Positions 11,761-24,081 of a stretch of DNA of 64,000 bases are shown in pieces. The position numbers and the translations under genes are program-made. The notes under the pieces were generated by a model. The model worked only from the letters and a program-made list of their open reading frames with translations. It searched no databases and was not told the origin of the DNA. Source of the stretch: Paulownia fortunei. Its lineage: Eukaryota; Streptophyta; Magnoliopsida; Lamiales; Paulowniaceae. The first letter of the stretch is position 1. Every line of letters begins with the position of its first letter. Location of the stretch: contig CM033121.1 in assembly GCA_019321725.1 (NCBI GenBank), positions 15,190,001 through 15,254,000 on the forward strand, given 5' to 3'.

Positions 11761-12800
11761 ATTAGTGGCGAGCTTTTATACTCTTATGTAAATAAAAGGC
11801 ATTTTCTTTATCTTTAACTATCTCATCAATTTGATTAAGTTCTTAGATCATAAATAACTACAGGGCATTGTCGCGCATATGATGGCGATCATGGAATATG
11901 CCTCTATAGCTTTGATCTTAAACTTGTTCTGAGTTGGGGGTTCATTAAGATGGGACATCGATCAGCCCGATAGAGTCGCACATACTATGCATGCTCTAAA
12001 GGATAGATATTGGCGTAAGGACACTAGTCCATGTGTGTGGGTGCCTGTTGGAAACAAGTACACCAAACAACCTATGGAAAATTCTCAATTAGAAAAATTA
12101 TTTGTCGAATGAGAATTTACTAGTTACCATAGTGCATAACTAGTCCTTAGACTTGAGGCACTATAGTGGCCTTGTATACTATATCATGCATATTGATGTA
12201 TTTCATGAATGTGTGACAATCATAAGGGGTTTACATTGGGTGTATAATCTTTTTGTATGGAGATAAATGAGTGGCCAACAAAAAATCTATCATCTATCTG
12301 GTTGAATAGGTGAATCTCCTATATTTTCATAGTCCTTGATCCCCAAGACCTTGGCCAAGGCAAGATGAAACTAGATGTGGGGTTTTTTGGTGATTCATCA
12401 AAGGATTAATGTGCCTTGAATTAGACTCATAGTTATGAAGTCATAATAGAGTTTCGATTAATAATCTAAGCTTTAAACTTAATCGAAAGACTAGTTGATG
12501 GAAGGATCATATTTACATGGTAATCATAATAGAAATAGTTCACTTGTTATTCACCTAAGACTAGGTAGTCAAGATGCACTATTAGATGTTTTTCTTGACT
12601 TGTGAGGTTATTGGAATTAAGGAGTTAGTTCCAAGCGGATTAATTAATTAAAATATTAATTTATTCATAAGTTGTAAAAGTTGCAAGTCTACTGCTAGCT
12701 TTAGTTGTGATCCTAATGGATCACACACACATCGAGTGATCCACTTGTAATCTATTATAATCCGAAGGTGTTGGATTAAGTAAATTAATGGTGATTATTT
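11750..12800 (+). mobile_element. Copia LTR fragment, C1 family, inverted arm
   Basis: It matches the reverse complement of the C1 LTR. For example, CGCGCATATGATGGCGATCATGGA at 11870 matches the complement of about 1993-2016, and the match continues to about 12730, equivalent to LTR base 1140. It therefore belongs to a plus-strand copia copy. The paired LTR and the internal part are absent. Confidence 0.75.
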
Positions 12801-13912
12801 GAGAGAGGTAACACTCTATTCAAATTTTCGGCCCTCTTATTTTTATACTAGGGGCCAAAAATTCCAAAAGTCTCACTCTTGGTATTTTCGGTCTCTTGTT
12901 TTAGTGGTAGTAGGATTTTTAGTTGATCACAATATCTCCCAAAAACTCCAACTTTATCTCTTCTTATCTTCCCAAGATAGGAAGAGATATCTAATCTAAT
13001 CTAATTAATTAATTCTAAGAACCTTCCATTCTTAGATATCCATCTGTATTCCAACAATTATTGTGAGCTTCCACTAATTGGCCTCTTTGAATTGAACTTG
13101 AACTTTAATTAAATTATATAATTAATTAATTTTATCTTTCCCACCTAATCAAATAGGCCCAATTAAATAATTTAATTATTCAATTGAGTAAATTAATTTT
13201 ATGATTAAATTAATTTATGGTCTAGACAATTAATTAATCCAATCAAATAATTGCTCCACTCCAATTGGGCTTGCTAATCTTATTAGGTCTAATTAAATAA
13301 TTTAATTACTTAATTGAATAATTAATTCAACTTCTTAAATTAATATAAGCCCCAATTCATTGATCTCCATTAATTAATTGGATCCATCTCCTTGCATCAA
13401 TTCTTAAGTTATAGATTTTTCATCCCAAACTATGTATGATCTTTTAGGTTCACAACTAAGCTAGCAGTAGGGTGCAATATTTGCAACTTATGAATAATAA
13501 TTATTTTAATTAATTAATCCAATTAATTAATTCACTTGGAATTAACTTCTTAATTCTAATAACCTCACAAGTCATGGAAAACACATAGCAAGTGTATCAT
13601 GACTATCTAGTATTAGGTGAAATAGCCAGTAAACTTATTTCTATTATGAGTACTCACGTAAGGTCCTTTCGTCAACTAATCTCCCGATTGAGTCTAAGGC
13701 ATGGATGATAAGTCAAAACCCTAAATGATTCAATAACTATAATTTCATTTCAAGTTGCAATGACTTATGATGAGTCGTTAAAAAACCCCCATCTAACATT
13801 CATCCCGCTTTGGCCAAGGACTTTTGAGTTATGAACTATAAAAATAGGAGATTCACTTATTCTACCAGACAAGTGACAGATCCATTGTTGGCTACTCATT
13901 AATCTTCATACA
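12800..13912 (-). mobile_element. Copia LTR fragment, C2, first part
   Basis: It runs in the same orientation as the C1 LTR. Anchors are the TTTTCGGCCCTC...GGGGCC pair near 12826, the GTTCACAACTAAGCTAGCAGT region near 13450, and TCTCCCGATTGAGTCTAAGG near 13680. It is interrupted at 13912 by element G1 and resumes at 23094. With 11750-12800 it forms an imperfect inverted repeat. Confidence 0.75.
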
Positions 13913-16183
13913 TATAACACCCCCATTACTACATAACTATATATATAGTATAATTTAACATGATAGAATATGTGTGTATGCATGAATTTTTTTTTTCTCC
14001 CTGTAACATATTTAAATAATAAACTATTTTTCTATTCACAAACTAATATATATACCTGCAAAGGTCCCATAACAACCACAATATTTACATACCCATGTAC
14101 AAACTAGTTTCAAGAGTAACACACAGTACAAGTCCCAAAACATAATACAGTAGACTCTAAAATCAAATAAGCTAACAACCAGCCCAACATGTCATCATCC
14201 ATGTACACTGATCCTCAGAACCTGTAGGAACTCCAGCGGCTTGCCCAGTAAGTCCATGGCTTCAAGTATCATCAAACTCACCTACAATGCATGAACTACG
14301 TGAGTTAATGCTTAGTAAGTGAAAATCATACATGCTGAAAGGATAATCATGTATGCTCAGTAAGTTAATAGCTTCAAGAATGCGAACTCATGCATCAAAA
14401 TCATTTCATTAAAATCATTTTCAATCACTGGGCCCTTGGCCCACCTACTATGTACCGGATAGAGCTTTCAACAATATCAATAATCAGATGGCCATAAATA
14501 AATTGACATAGTCTGGAGGTCATCTCCTAGGATCACCAGAGGTCCACCCCCTATGACCCTCTAGAAGTCTTCCCACTAGCGGCGTTAATAAGGGTACAGT
14601 CAAGTAGTCCACCCTCTCGTGACCACTAGAGGCATACCCCTTGTTAACCTCTATGATTCTCCGAGAAGTAATACTCACGGTGCCTCAAAATATCATAAAA
14701 TTAAGTCACACAGGCCTCGGTACACTAGTAGTGGCCAACCAAAATATTTTCTTTCTGAAAATAATATCATTTGTGCAAAAACCTCAACTGTGAGCACGTG
14801 TTACGCATGAACATGTATATGTTGATGAATAATATGTCCAATGACACAATAGATCCTATATCCCATCATCCAAGCAAGATATGTACTATAAGGTATGTAT
14901 AATACTCACAATACACATACCAAGACACAAAGATCACCTTTAATATAGATAATGTACAAAATACTATGTTCATTCAATATAGTTGCAAATAGATTCTCAC
15001 TTACCTTTCACCTTTGATGTCCTACTAAAGGTTAACAAGATTCTCCTCCCTAATCTTAGATATAAGGCAACCTGTAAAAGTATAACGTATTAATTTTTAT
15101 CCTTAACCAATAGGTTTCTATATCAAATCTCATAAGGGATCATAAATCTTAAATTTAATTAAGTAACAATCAAATCTTAAAATTTATACTTCAATCCAAT
15201 CACAATCTTTTAAATACTTTAATTTCTCGTCTAGAATTCATTCTGATATTATCTAATTGATGTGTTATAATCCCCACAACCAATCTCTTAATTAAATTAG
15301 CTCCTTCATTTGATTAATACAAGATAACAAAAATCTTTGTAACTACTTTGAATTAAAGGTGTATATTAATTATTGTCTCACAGGTAGATAACTAGTTAAC
15401 TTGAATCAAAAAAATTCTTTCAAATTAGAAATAAACAGCATAAATATATATTTTTTTCCGTACAAAATGAGAAGAGACTTACCCAAAATTTTCTCAAATT
15501 TCTATGGTTGAAAATTTGCTCTTTCTTTCTCTCTTCTTCTTTTTCTTCTTGTTTTTGTTTCTCTGCTGCTGCTGTGAGTGTTTGTGTGGTGTTAATCGTG
15601 TGTGTGTGTCAATAACTTAACTATTACTTAGCTACTAAGAAGATCTAATATAATATATTATAACATATGTATACTTATCCTTAAAACATAAACTACTACA
15701 CTGTACACGTGTATACATATATGCATATATATATATATATATATATATACATATTATGGAATCATTTTATTATACTACACACATATACTTATATATATAT
15801 ATATTTCCTACATCTACCCCTAGGTATATATATATTATTTTTTTCTTATATATATAAAATTAATACATAATATTTTTATTTATTTATTCTCATAGTTTAT
15901 CATACACCGATAAACACAACGATGCCACCTTTCACTCACGTGTATCCTTATGGTATCTGATAGTTGATACCTAAATCCTCGTATCTTAGTACCAACTCAA
16001 CTAATTAGGTTAAAGAATTTGGAAACTAATATCGGGTGACAACTTCAGAAGTTTAATTATTAAAAATACCATATAAAATATAGTGCATTATGAAATATTA
16101 ATTAAAATGCAAATGGCACATACGTGGAATGAAATGCATGAACTATATTGGCTAGGTGAGTAGCATGAGGCTCGGGTATTACA
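13913..16183 (-). repeat. G1 3' LTR
   Basis: About 2271 bp, matching 20849-23088. It starts TATAACACCC (a TG to TA change at the terminal dinucleotide) and ends GGGTATTACA. In element orientation it therefore begins TGTAATACCC, usual for this group. It holds a (TA)n run near 15720-15750 and a pyrimidine-rich tract near 15510-15560. The short ORF at 14619 is chance. Confidence 0.9.
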
Positions 16184-17375
16184 TTCTTCCCTTTGTCCCT
16201 GAAATTTTTGCTTACCGAAAAAGCTCTGGGTATTTGACTCTCATTTCATCTTCCCTTTCCCATGTAACCTCTTCCATTGAATGGTCCCTCCATAATACCT
16301 TGACTAATGGGATTTGCTTATTTCTAAGTTGTTTTATCTCCTACAGTAGAATCTTGACAGGTTTTTTCTCATAACTCAAATCTGATCTCAACTTTACTGG
16401 TTCATTCTGTAGAATGTGGGATGGATTTGCAACATACTTTTTCAAAATAGATACGTCAAATACATTATGTACTTGAGGCATTGATGTAGGCAAGTCAAGT
16501 CTGTAAGCAACATCATCTATTCTCTCGATAATAGAAAATTAACCAATATATCTGGGACTCAACTTTCCTTTCTTTCCAAACTGCATAATACCTTTCATTA
16601 GGGCTACTTGAGAAACACTTGATCTCCTATGGCAAACTCTAGCATTATTCTTCTTTGGTCTGCATAACTTTCTGTCGACTCTAGGCAATTTCCATTCTTT
16701 TTGAATTTGTAACATAGCCTCTGCTATTTCTCGAATCATGTCCAGGCGTAAAAGTTTCTTTTCACTTGCCTCATCCCAATGAACTGGAGATTTGCATTTT
16801 CTGCCATACAGTGCTTCATAAGGAGCTATTCCAATTGTACCCTAATAACTATTATTATAAGAGAATTCCACCAGAGGTAGATACTTGCTCCACTGTCCTT
16901 GGAAATCCAATATGCAGGCTCTGTGCATATTTTCTAAGGTTTGTATTGTTCATTCGGTCTAAGGATGATATGCAGTATTGAAAGATAATTGCGCTCCCAA
17001 TGCCCTCTGTAGACTTTTGTAAAAGGTAGACAGAAATCTCGAGTCCCTATCAGAAGTAATAGATAGTGATACATCATGGAGTCTAACCACTTCTTATATG
17101 TATATCTGTGCTTATCGATCTATGGAATAGGTTGAACAAATGGGAAGAAAATGAACTGATTTAGTTAACCTGTCCACAATCACCCAAACAGTATCATGAC
17201 CTTTCACGGTTTTGGTAAACTCACCACAAAGTCCATAGTGATTCTTTCCCATTTCCATTTTGGAATAAGCAGAGGTTGCAAAGTTCCCGTTGATCTTTGA
17301 TGTTCTGCTTTTATCTGCTAACATGTCAAACATTGGTCCACATACTATGCTATATCTCTTTTCATACCTGACCAC
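16184..17375 (-). pseudogene. G1 integrase and chromodomain-like tail
   Basis: Integrase landmarks in broken frames: VWVIVDRLTKSVHFLP with the first catalytic Asp (within 17112-17375), TSDRDSR with the second Asp near 17039-17068, then a YHP-type block with stops around 16930, and KGIMQFGKKGKLSPRYIG of the C-terminal domain (16539-16739). The last part (about 16195-16330) translates to IPLVKVLW, EEVTWEREDEMRVKYPELF and stop. This is the chromodomain-like end of Tekay/Del integrases, thought to guide insertion to heterochromatin. Many stops and frame changes make it non-functional. Confidence 0.85.
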
Positions 17376-19165
17376 CAGTAATGCATCTTTAAGTCTCCAT
17401 ACATTTTAGTAGCTCTTGGATGTATTGAATAAGGTGTTGAATGTGCCTCTGCAAGAATATCTTTTCTGATGTTATCCACATAGGGCGCGTATAATCATCC
17501 TCTAAATTGCAGCACTCTATTCATGGATATTTTAAAATCAGACGGCACCCCCGAAGCAATATCCTTCTTCACCTTAGCAAAATATTCATCCCCTTATTGT
17601 CCTTGTTGAATTTTGTCAATTAGCGTTGGTGTGTCAAGGCTACCAACTTTATTTCTATTTTTCCCAACTGTACAATTCCCACATTCATTTTCTGGAAGTT
17701 AATTAACTCTGGTCTCTGAATAGAAAAAGTAGCTATAGTACCTCGTATTGATTTTCTGCTTAGTGCATCTGCCACCACATTAGCCTTACTGGGATGGTAG
17801 TTGATAACACAGTTATAATCCTTTACCAGCTCCAACCACCTTCATTATCGCATATTTAGTTCTTTTTATATGAAGATCTATTTTAAGCTCTAGTGATTCG
17901 TATAGATTTCACACTGCTCCTCATATAGATAGTGTCTCCATATCTTCAGTGCAAATACTACTACAGCAAGCTCCAATCATGTGTAGGGTAATTTCTTTCA
18001 TATTCTTTTAGCTGCCTCGATGCATATGCAATCACTTTCCTATTTTGCATTACTACACATCCCAAGTCATTCTTCGAGGCGTCATTGTAAACTACAAAGC
18101 CTCCAGTACTTGATGGAATTGAAAGAATGGGTGTTGATGTCAACCTTTTCTTCAATTATTGGAAACTTTTCTCGCATGCCTCTATCTATTTAAATGTTAC
18201 ACCCTTTCATGTTAATTGCATTAAAGGGGAAGTAATTTTGGAAAATCTTTCTATAAATCTACGGTAGTATCCAACCAAACCAAGAAAGCTACATACTTCT
18301 AAAAGATTTGTAAGTCGTGACCAGCTATTAATAGCTTCTATTTTACTTGGATCTACTGATATTCCTGCCCCTGATATAACATATCCCAAGAATACCACTT
18401 GGTCCAACTAGAATTTACATTTCTTGAATTTAGCATATAATTATTTCGCCTTTAAAACCTCTAACATCATTCTCAAATGTGTCACGTGCTCTTCTTTTAT
18501 TTTGGAGTAAATCAGGATATCATTGATAAACACAATAACAAATATATCTAGAAAATTTCTGAATACCCAATTCATCAGGCCCATGAAAGCTGTTGGGGCA
18601 TTAGTTAGTCCAAATAACATCACCATAAATTCATAATGTCTATACCTCGTACGAAATGCTGTCTTCAAAATGTCATCTTCTTTTATTTTTAATTAATGGT
18701 ACCCAGATCGTAAATCAATCTTTGAAAATACTGCTACACCCTGGAGCTGATCGAACAAATCATCAATTCGAGGTAAAGGACATTTATTCTTGATTGTAAC
18801 CTATTCAATTCTCGGTAGTTTATACGCAATCTCATCGTACCATCATTCTTTCGTACAAATAGGACGGGGGCACCCCACGGTGAAAAGCTAGGTCTGATAA
18901 AACCTTTTTATAGTAACTCCTATAATTGTATCCTCAATTCCTTTAACTCAGATGGAGCCATTCGATATGGGGATTTTGAGATTGGAGACGTTCCTAGCTG
19001 TAGGCCAATAATGAACTCTATCTCATGATCGGGTGGTAACCTAGGGAGATCGTCTAGAAATACTTCAGGGTATTACTTGACCACTGGTACTTCACTAAGG
19101 GTAGGATGGTGTTGTTCTTCAATGCTTATATCACTAACTAAATACCCCTCGCAGTTCGCTTCTAG
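17376..19165 (-). pseudogene. G1 reverse transcriptase and RNase H
   Basis: Fragments in order: [15 protein letters not shown] (RT start), [38 protein letters not shown], then the active-site block [13 protein letters not shown] (18441-18668), where the usual F/Y-x-DD reads FIND. FLGYVISGAGISVDPSKIEA and FLGLVGYYRRFI (18207-18407) follow. RNase H is seen as the [15 protein letters not shown] block (17961-18155) and NYHPSKANVVADALSR (17620-17835). Stops and frameshifts separate the pieces. The Asp to Asn change in the catalytic pair would by itself inactivate RT. Confidence 0.87.
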
Positions 19166-19582
19166 TCAATGTTGTGCCTTCAGTGCTGATATTAGTGGGA
19201 ATCTGAAGTTCTTCATAATCCTAGCGAAAATAAAAGGTTCTTCTCTAGGAGGTTGGAATATCACTATCTTTTTCTGGCAATCTATGGTAGCACAATACTT
19301 TGATAACCAGTCCATGCCCAAAATTATGTCATAGTCATTCATGGCCAATACAATCAGATCAGCATATAGTTCTCTATCTTCAATAAAAATAGCACAAGCT
19401 TTCAAAATTTGATTGGTCTGCTTTGAGTCTCCAAAAGGAATCATCATATTGTAACTAATTTCTATTACATCAGGTGTCCTACCCAGCCTCTTCACATACT
19501 CAGTGGACGCAAATGAATGTGTAGCTCCTGAATCAAATAGTATGAATACTGGAGTATCATGGATAAAGAGTTTACCTGTCAC
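19166..19582 (-). pseudogene. G1 aspartic protease domain
   Basis: An open frame of 138 codons with the retroviral-type protease motif LFDSGATHSF near its N-terminus and the DYDIILGMDWLSKY block about 70 residues later, which in plant gypsy elements links protease to RT. The catalytic DSG is intact. It would cut the gag-pol polyprotein. The domain is open, but it sits in a polyprotein broken on both sides. Confidence 0.85.
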
Positions 19583-19585
19583 TAC

Positions 19586-20690
19586 CTATGGATTCCCCTC
19601 TGCGTCTACTCTAGTGATGGTAAAAACTCTAGTGGATACATTCTGTTGCTTTATAGAGTTTGGGTTCTCCAAGCATGTTCTGGCAATATGGCCAACCATC
19701 CCATACACGTAGCACCTTCTAGAATCTATAAGGCAATTTACCATATGTTGGTCACCGTATTTAAGGCACATAGATTGTGGCATTGGCACTTTTCCCTACT
19801 CTATCTTTGGTCTCTTATTTTGCTACCCTTGGTTTGATCGGAATTCAGCTTTCTAGCCTTGAACTTGGAATGGTCTCTTCTTTTCATTTCCAGCCTATCT
19901 CTGTCCTTGTCCTTGCTTAAATTGGCAATGAGCTTCCTGCGCACGAATAATTCTGAGTTCAGCTTACTCAGCGTCTAATGCTCTCTCAGCAATCTATGAA
20001 TAGATGACTCCTTGAATTCCCATCATATTAACATCTCCGTATAGTTCTAGCCTCAAACCTTTAAGAAATCTCTCTACCTTCAGTGCATCAGTGCTGACCA
20101 TATACGTGGCAAACCTAGATAACTGTTCTAATTTTTGAATATAGTCCCCGATTGTTATTGCTCCCTATCGCAGCTATATAAATTCATTTATTTTCATTAC
20201 ACCAACAGGCACGGTGAAGTATTTATTCCAGAATAACTCTTTAAATCTTTCCCAAGTCATAGTAAAGGGATCTTCTATGCTTCTCATTGTATCCCACCAG
20301 TGTTTAGCACTTCCACAAAGCATAAAAGAAGCGCATATCATCTTCTCTTCCTCTGGGACTCTGCTATAGTGAAACATATTCTCTAGGGTTCTCAGCCAAT
20401 CCTCTATGGCTGTAGGATCTACCATATCTTCAAATATTAGTGGATTAAGTTTTCTGAATCTTTCCACAACTATCTCCACTTGTTCTCCTCGGGGCTGTGA
20501 TTGATTCACTTCAGCTCTCTGTTGTTTACCCACATTCCTCTGCTGGATGAGTTGTTGAATTTGTTCTGACAGTCACTGAATAAGTTTTGTAAGTCAGTTT
20601 ATAATAGTGTCCTGATCATCATTTGGCATAGGCATCTCCCCTTCTTGGTTTCTACCTCCACTACTACTCTCACTCCTTGTTCTTGTCATA
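19586..20690 (-). pseudogene. G1 gag with damaged zinc knuckles
   Basis: The gag core is open at 20174-20533: VERFRKLNPLIFEDM, DPTAIEDWLRTLENMF, GSAKHWWDTM, WERFKELFWNKYF (retrotrans_gag type). Further downstream are GDYIQKLEQLSRFATYM and VERFLKGLRLELY, with stops. The 19586-19789 frame holds two zinc-knuckle-like sequences, CLKYGDQHMVNC and CYVYGMVGHIARTC. In both, the second Cys of C-x2-C is Tyr. The start is probably the MTRTRSES-type ATG near 20689. Gag would form the RNA-packaging particle. Confidence 0.82.
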
Positions 20691-20833
20691 ACTGCAATAC
20701 TGTTTTAGAACATGGCTAATATAATTTATGAAATAATAATGCATCACATAATAAAATAAAACTTACGAGCAAAGTTGTGCTTCCACAAGTTCCAAGTTTA
20801 TGTACATGAACAGTCTATAGAACCTATAACCAG

Positions 20834-20845
20834 GCTCTGATACCA
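20834..20845 (-). other. G1 primer binding site (tRNA-iMet type)
   Basis: The minus strand reads TGGTATCAGAGC, an exact match to the plant initiator-Met primer consensus, three bases inside the 5' LTR. Confidence 0.9.
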
Positions 20846-20848
20846 TTC

Positions 20849-23088
20849 TATAACACTCCCATTACTAAACAACTATATATATAGTATAATTTAACATGAT
20901 AGAACCTATGTGCATGCATGAAATTATTTTTTTTCTACTATAACATATTTAAATAATAAACTATTTTTCCATTCACGGACTAATTTATATACCTGCAGTT
21001 TTAAAAGTAACACACAGTACAAGTCCCAAAACTTAATACAATAGACTCTAAAATCAAATAAACTAACAACCAGCCCAACAGGTTGTCATCCATGTACATT
21101 GATCCTCAGAACCTGTAGGAACTCTAGCGGCTTGCCCAGTAAGTCCATGGCTTCAAGTATTACCAAACTCACCTACAATGCATGAACTACGTGAGCTAAT
21201 ACTTAGTAAGTGAAAATCATGCATGCTGAAAGAATAATCTAACATATATGCAATGCATTTCTATGAGATCATGACAAAAATGCAAAATCATACATCAAAA
21301 TCATTTCATTCAAAATCATTTTTCATTACTAGGCCCTTGGCCTACCTATTATGTACTGGATAGAGCTCTCAATAATATTAATAATTACATGGCCATAAAT
21401 AGATTGACACAGTCTGGCGGCTATCTCTTGGGATCACCAGAGGTCCACCACCTGTCTTCCCCTATGACCCTCCACAAGTCTTCCCACCTGCAGCGTCAAT
21501 AAGGACACAGTCAAGTGGTCCACCTTCTCGTGACCACCAGAGACACACCCCTGTCAACCCTTATGATCCTCTAAGAAGTAATACTCGCGGCACCCTAAAA
21601 TATCATATAAATAAGCCACACAGGCCTTGGTACACTAGTAGTGGCCAACCAAAATATTTTCTTTCTAAAAATAATGTCATATGTGCAAAAATCTCAACTG
21701 TGAGCACGTGTTATGCATGGACATATATATGTTGATGAATGGCATGTCCAATGACACAATAGATCTTGTATCCCATCATCCAAGCAATATATGCACTATA
21801 AGGTATGTATAATACTCACAATACACATATCAAGATACAAGGATCATCTTTAATATAGATAATGCATAAAATATTATGTTCATTCATTGTAGTTGCAAAT
21901 GAATTTTCACTTACCTTTCACCTTTGATGTCCTACTAAGGTTAACAAGATTATCCTCCATAACCTTAGATATAAGGCAGCCTGTAAAAGTATAGCATATT
22001 ATTTTCATCCTTAACCAATAGGTTTCTATATCAAATCTCATAAGGGATCTTAAATCTTAAATTTAATTAAGTAACAATCAAACCATAAAATTTATACTTC
22101 AATCCAATCATAATCTTTTAAATACCTTAATTTCTCATTTCGAATTCATTCTAATATTATCTAATTAATGTGTTATAATCCCCGTAACCAATCCCTCAAT
22201 TAAATTAGCTCCTTTATTCGATTAATACAAGATAACAAAAATCAAATCTTTGTAACTAATTCGAATTAAAAGTGTATATTAATTATTGTCTCACAAGTAG
22301 ATAACTATTAACTTGGATCAAAAACTTTCTTTCAAACTAGAAATAAACGGCACAAATATATATTTTTATCCATCTCAAATGAGAAGAGACTTACCCAAAA
22401 ATTTCTCAAATTTCTACGGTTGAAAATTTATTTTTTCTTTCTCTTTTCTTCTTTTTCTTCTTCTTTTTATTTCTCTGTTGCCGTGAGTGTGTGTGTGGTG
22501 TTAATCATGTGTGTGTGTTAATAACTTAACTATTACTTAGCTACTAAAAAAATCTAATATAATATATTATAACATATGTATACTTATCCTTAAATATAAA
22601 CTACTACACTGTACATGTGTATACATATATGCATATATATATATACATATTATGGCATCATTTTATTATACTACACACATATACTTATATATATATATAT
22701 ATTTCGTACATCTACCCCTAGGTATATATATATACATATTATTTTTTTCTTATATATATATATAATTAATATATAATATTTTTATTTATTTATTCACATA
22801 GTTTATCCTACACCGATAAATACAACGATGCCACCTTTCAGTCACGTGTATCCTTATGGTATATGATAGTTGACACCTAAATCCTCGTATCTTAGTACCA
22901 ACTCAACCAATTAGGTTAAAGAATTTGAAAAGTAATATTAGGTGACAACTCAGAAGTTTAATTATTAAAAATACAGTATCAAATATAGTACATTATGAAA
23001 TATCAATTAAAATGCAAATGGCACATACGTAGCATGAAATACATAAACTATATTGGACAGGTGAGTAGCGTGAGGATCGAGTATTACA
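20849..23088 (-). repeat. G1 5' LTR
   Basis: About 2240 bp, the partner of 13913-16183. Like the left copy it begins TATAACAC. It ends GAGTATTACA, and the ATACA target copy follows at 23089. The two LTRs have diverged by many point changes and small indels, so the insertion is not recent. One LTR lacks an AAGGTCCCATAACAACCACA-type segment present in the other (about 14060). Confidence 0.9.
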
Positions 23089-23093
23089 ATACA

Positions 23094-23468
23094 TGCCAAT
23101 ATACTAACAAGCACCTGCATATATATACTAACATCACTATACCAATGTCTATGGATCGAGGCATCTTCCTCATGCGAGCATTCATCGTATGTGCGAGTCT
23201 ATTGGACTATTCGATATCTCATCTCAAAAAGCCTTCGACTCAAAAATAATTTAAGACCAAAGTCTTAGGGTCATGTTCCATGATCGTCATCAAATGTGCG
23301 ACCATGCCCCATAGCTAAATTTGGTCTAGAAACTTTATTTAATAAATATAAGTAATTAAGATAAAGAAAATTGCCTATTTTATTAATATGATTTGAAAAA
23401 TATCATTTTATAAATATAAGATTATAATAAACGTCCAATCTAATTAGCGTGCGGATACTAGTCTAACA
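23094..23468 (-). mobile_element. Copia C2 LTR, second part
   Basis: Continuation of 12800-13912 across G1. It contains the sequence equivalent to C1 1820-2198, including CCATGATCGTCATCAAATGTGCGACC, and ends GTCTAACA at 23468. The polypurine tract (AGTGGGAGAT on the minus strand) follows. Confidence 0.8.
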
Positions 23469-24081
23469 ATCTCCCACTTTTCCTAACACCAATAGCCCAT
23501 ATACCTTAGGCCCATCTTCCCAAGAAGTTCGTTGAATATATTTTGCACTAGAAGTTTAGTTAGTGAGTCTACTACATTTCTTGTTGAGGTAACTCTCTCC
23601 ACTATGACGTTGCCTCTACCAATGATCTCTCTAATCAAATGGTATTACCTCATTATGTACTTAGATCTTTGATGAGATCTTGGTTTTCTTGCTTGCATAG
23701 TAGCTCTGTTGTTATCATAGTATATGGATACCGAATCAACAACTTGGATGAAGTTCCTTATCCAAACAACTTCCTTTGCTACATTGAATGATGTAATGTA
23801 TTCAGTCTCGGTGGTGAAATCTACGGTCGTCTCTTACTTGGAACTCTTCCAACTGTGCGCACCATCGTTTATGGTAAATACGTATTGGGACATCAACTTT
23901 GAATCGTCTATATCGGACTGAAAACTAGAATTGATATAGCCTTCTAGTTTTAATTCTCTAGAGTCGTATATAAGAAAGATATCCTTAACTATTCTCAAGT
24001 ACTTGAGGATCATTTTTACGAATTTTCAGTGTTCCTCACCTAAATTAGGCTGATATCTGCTCGTGACATATAGAGCATATG
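23469..24081 (-). pseudogene. Copia C2 RNase H remnant, copy A
   Basis: Homologous along its length to the RNase H end of C1 (2199-2830). It keeps the complements of the EIIGRGNVIVERV, RSKH and catalytic-block codons, but with many stops. It is cut at 24081 by a G2 LTR. The last five bases, ATATG, are the G2 target site. It is nearly identical to 40283-40867. Confidence 0.8.

Larger units (their letters stand above)
13913..23088 (-). mobile_element. Ty3/gypsy chromovirus G1 (Tekay/Del-like)
   Basis: A full-length structure: two LTRs of about 2.25 kb, target duplication ATACA (13908-13912 and 23089-23093), primer site at 20834-20845, and an internal region with gag, protease, RT, RNase H, integrase and chromodomain-like tail in gypsy order on the minus strand. 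It is inserted inside the LTR of copia C2. The coding region is broken by many stops and frameshifts, so it is non-autonomous. Plant Tekay/Del relatives share the C-terminal motif VKVLWRDHSMEEVTWE seen here. Confidence 0.92.
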
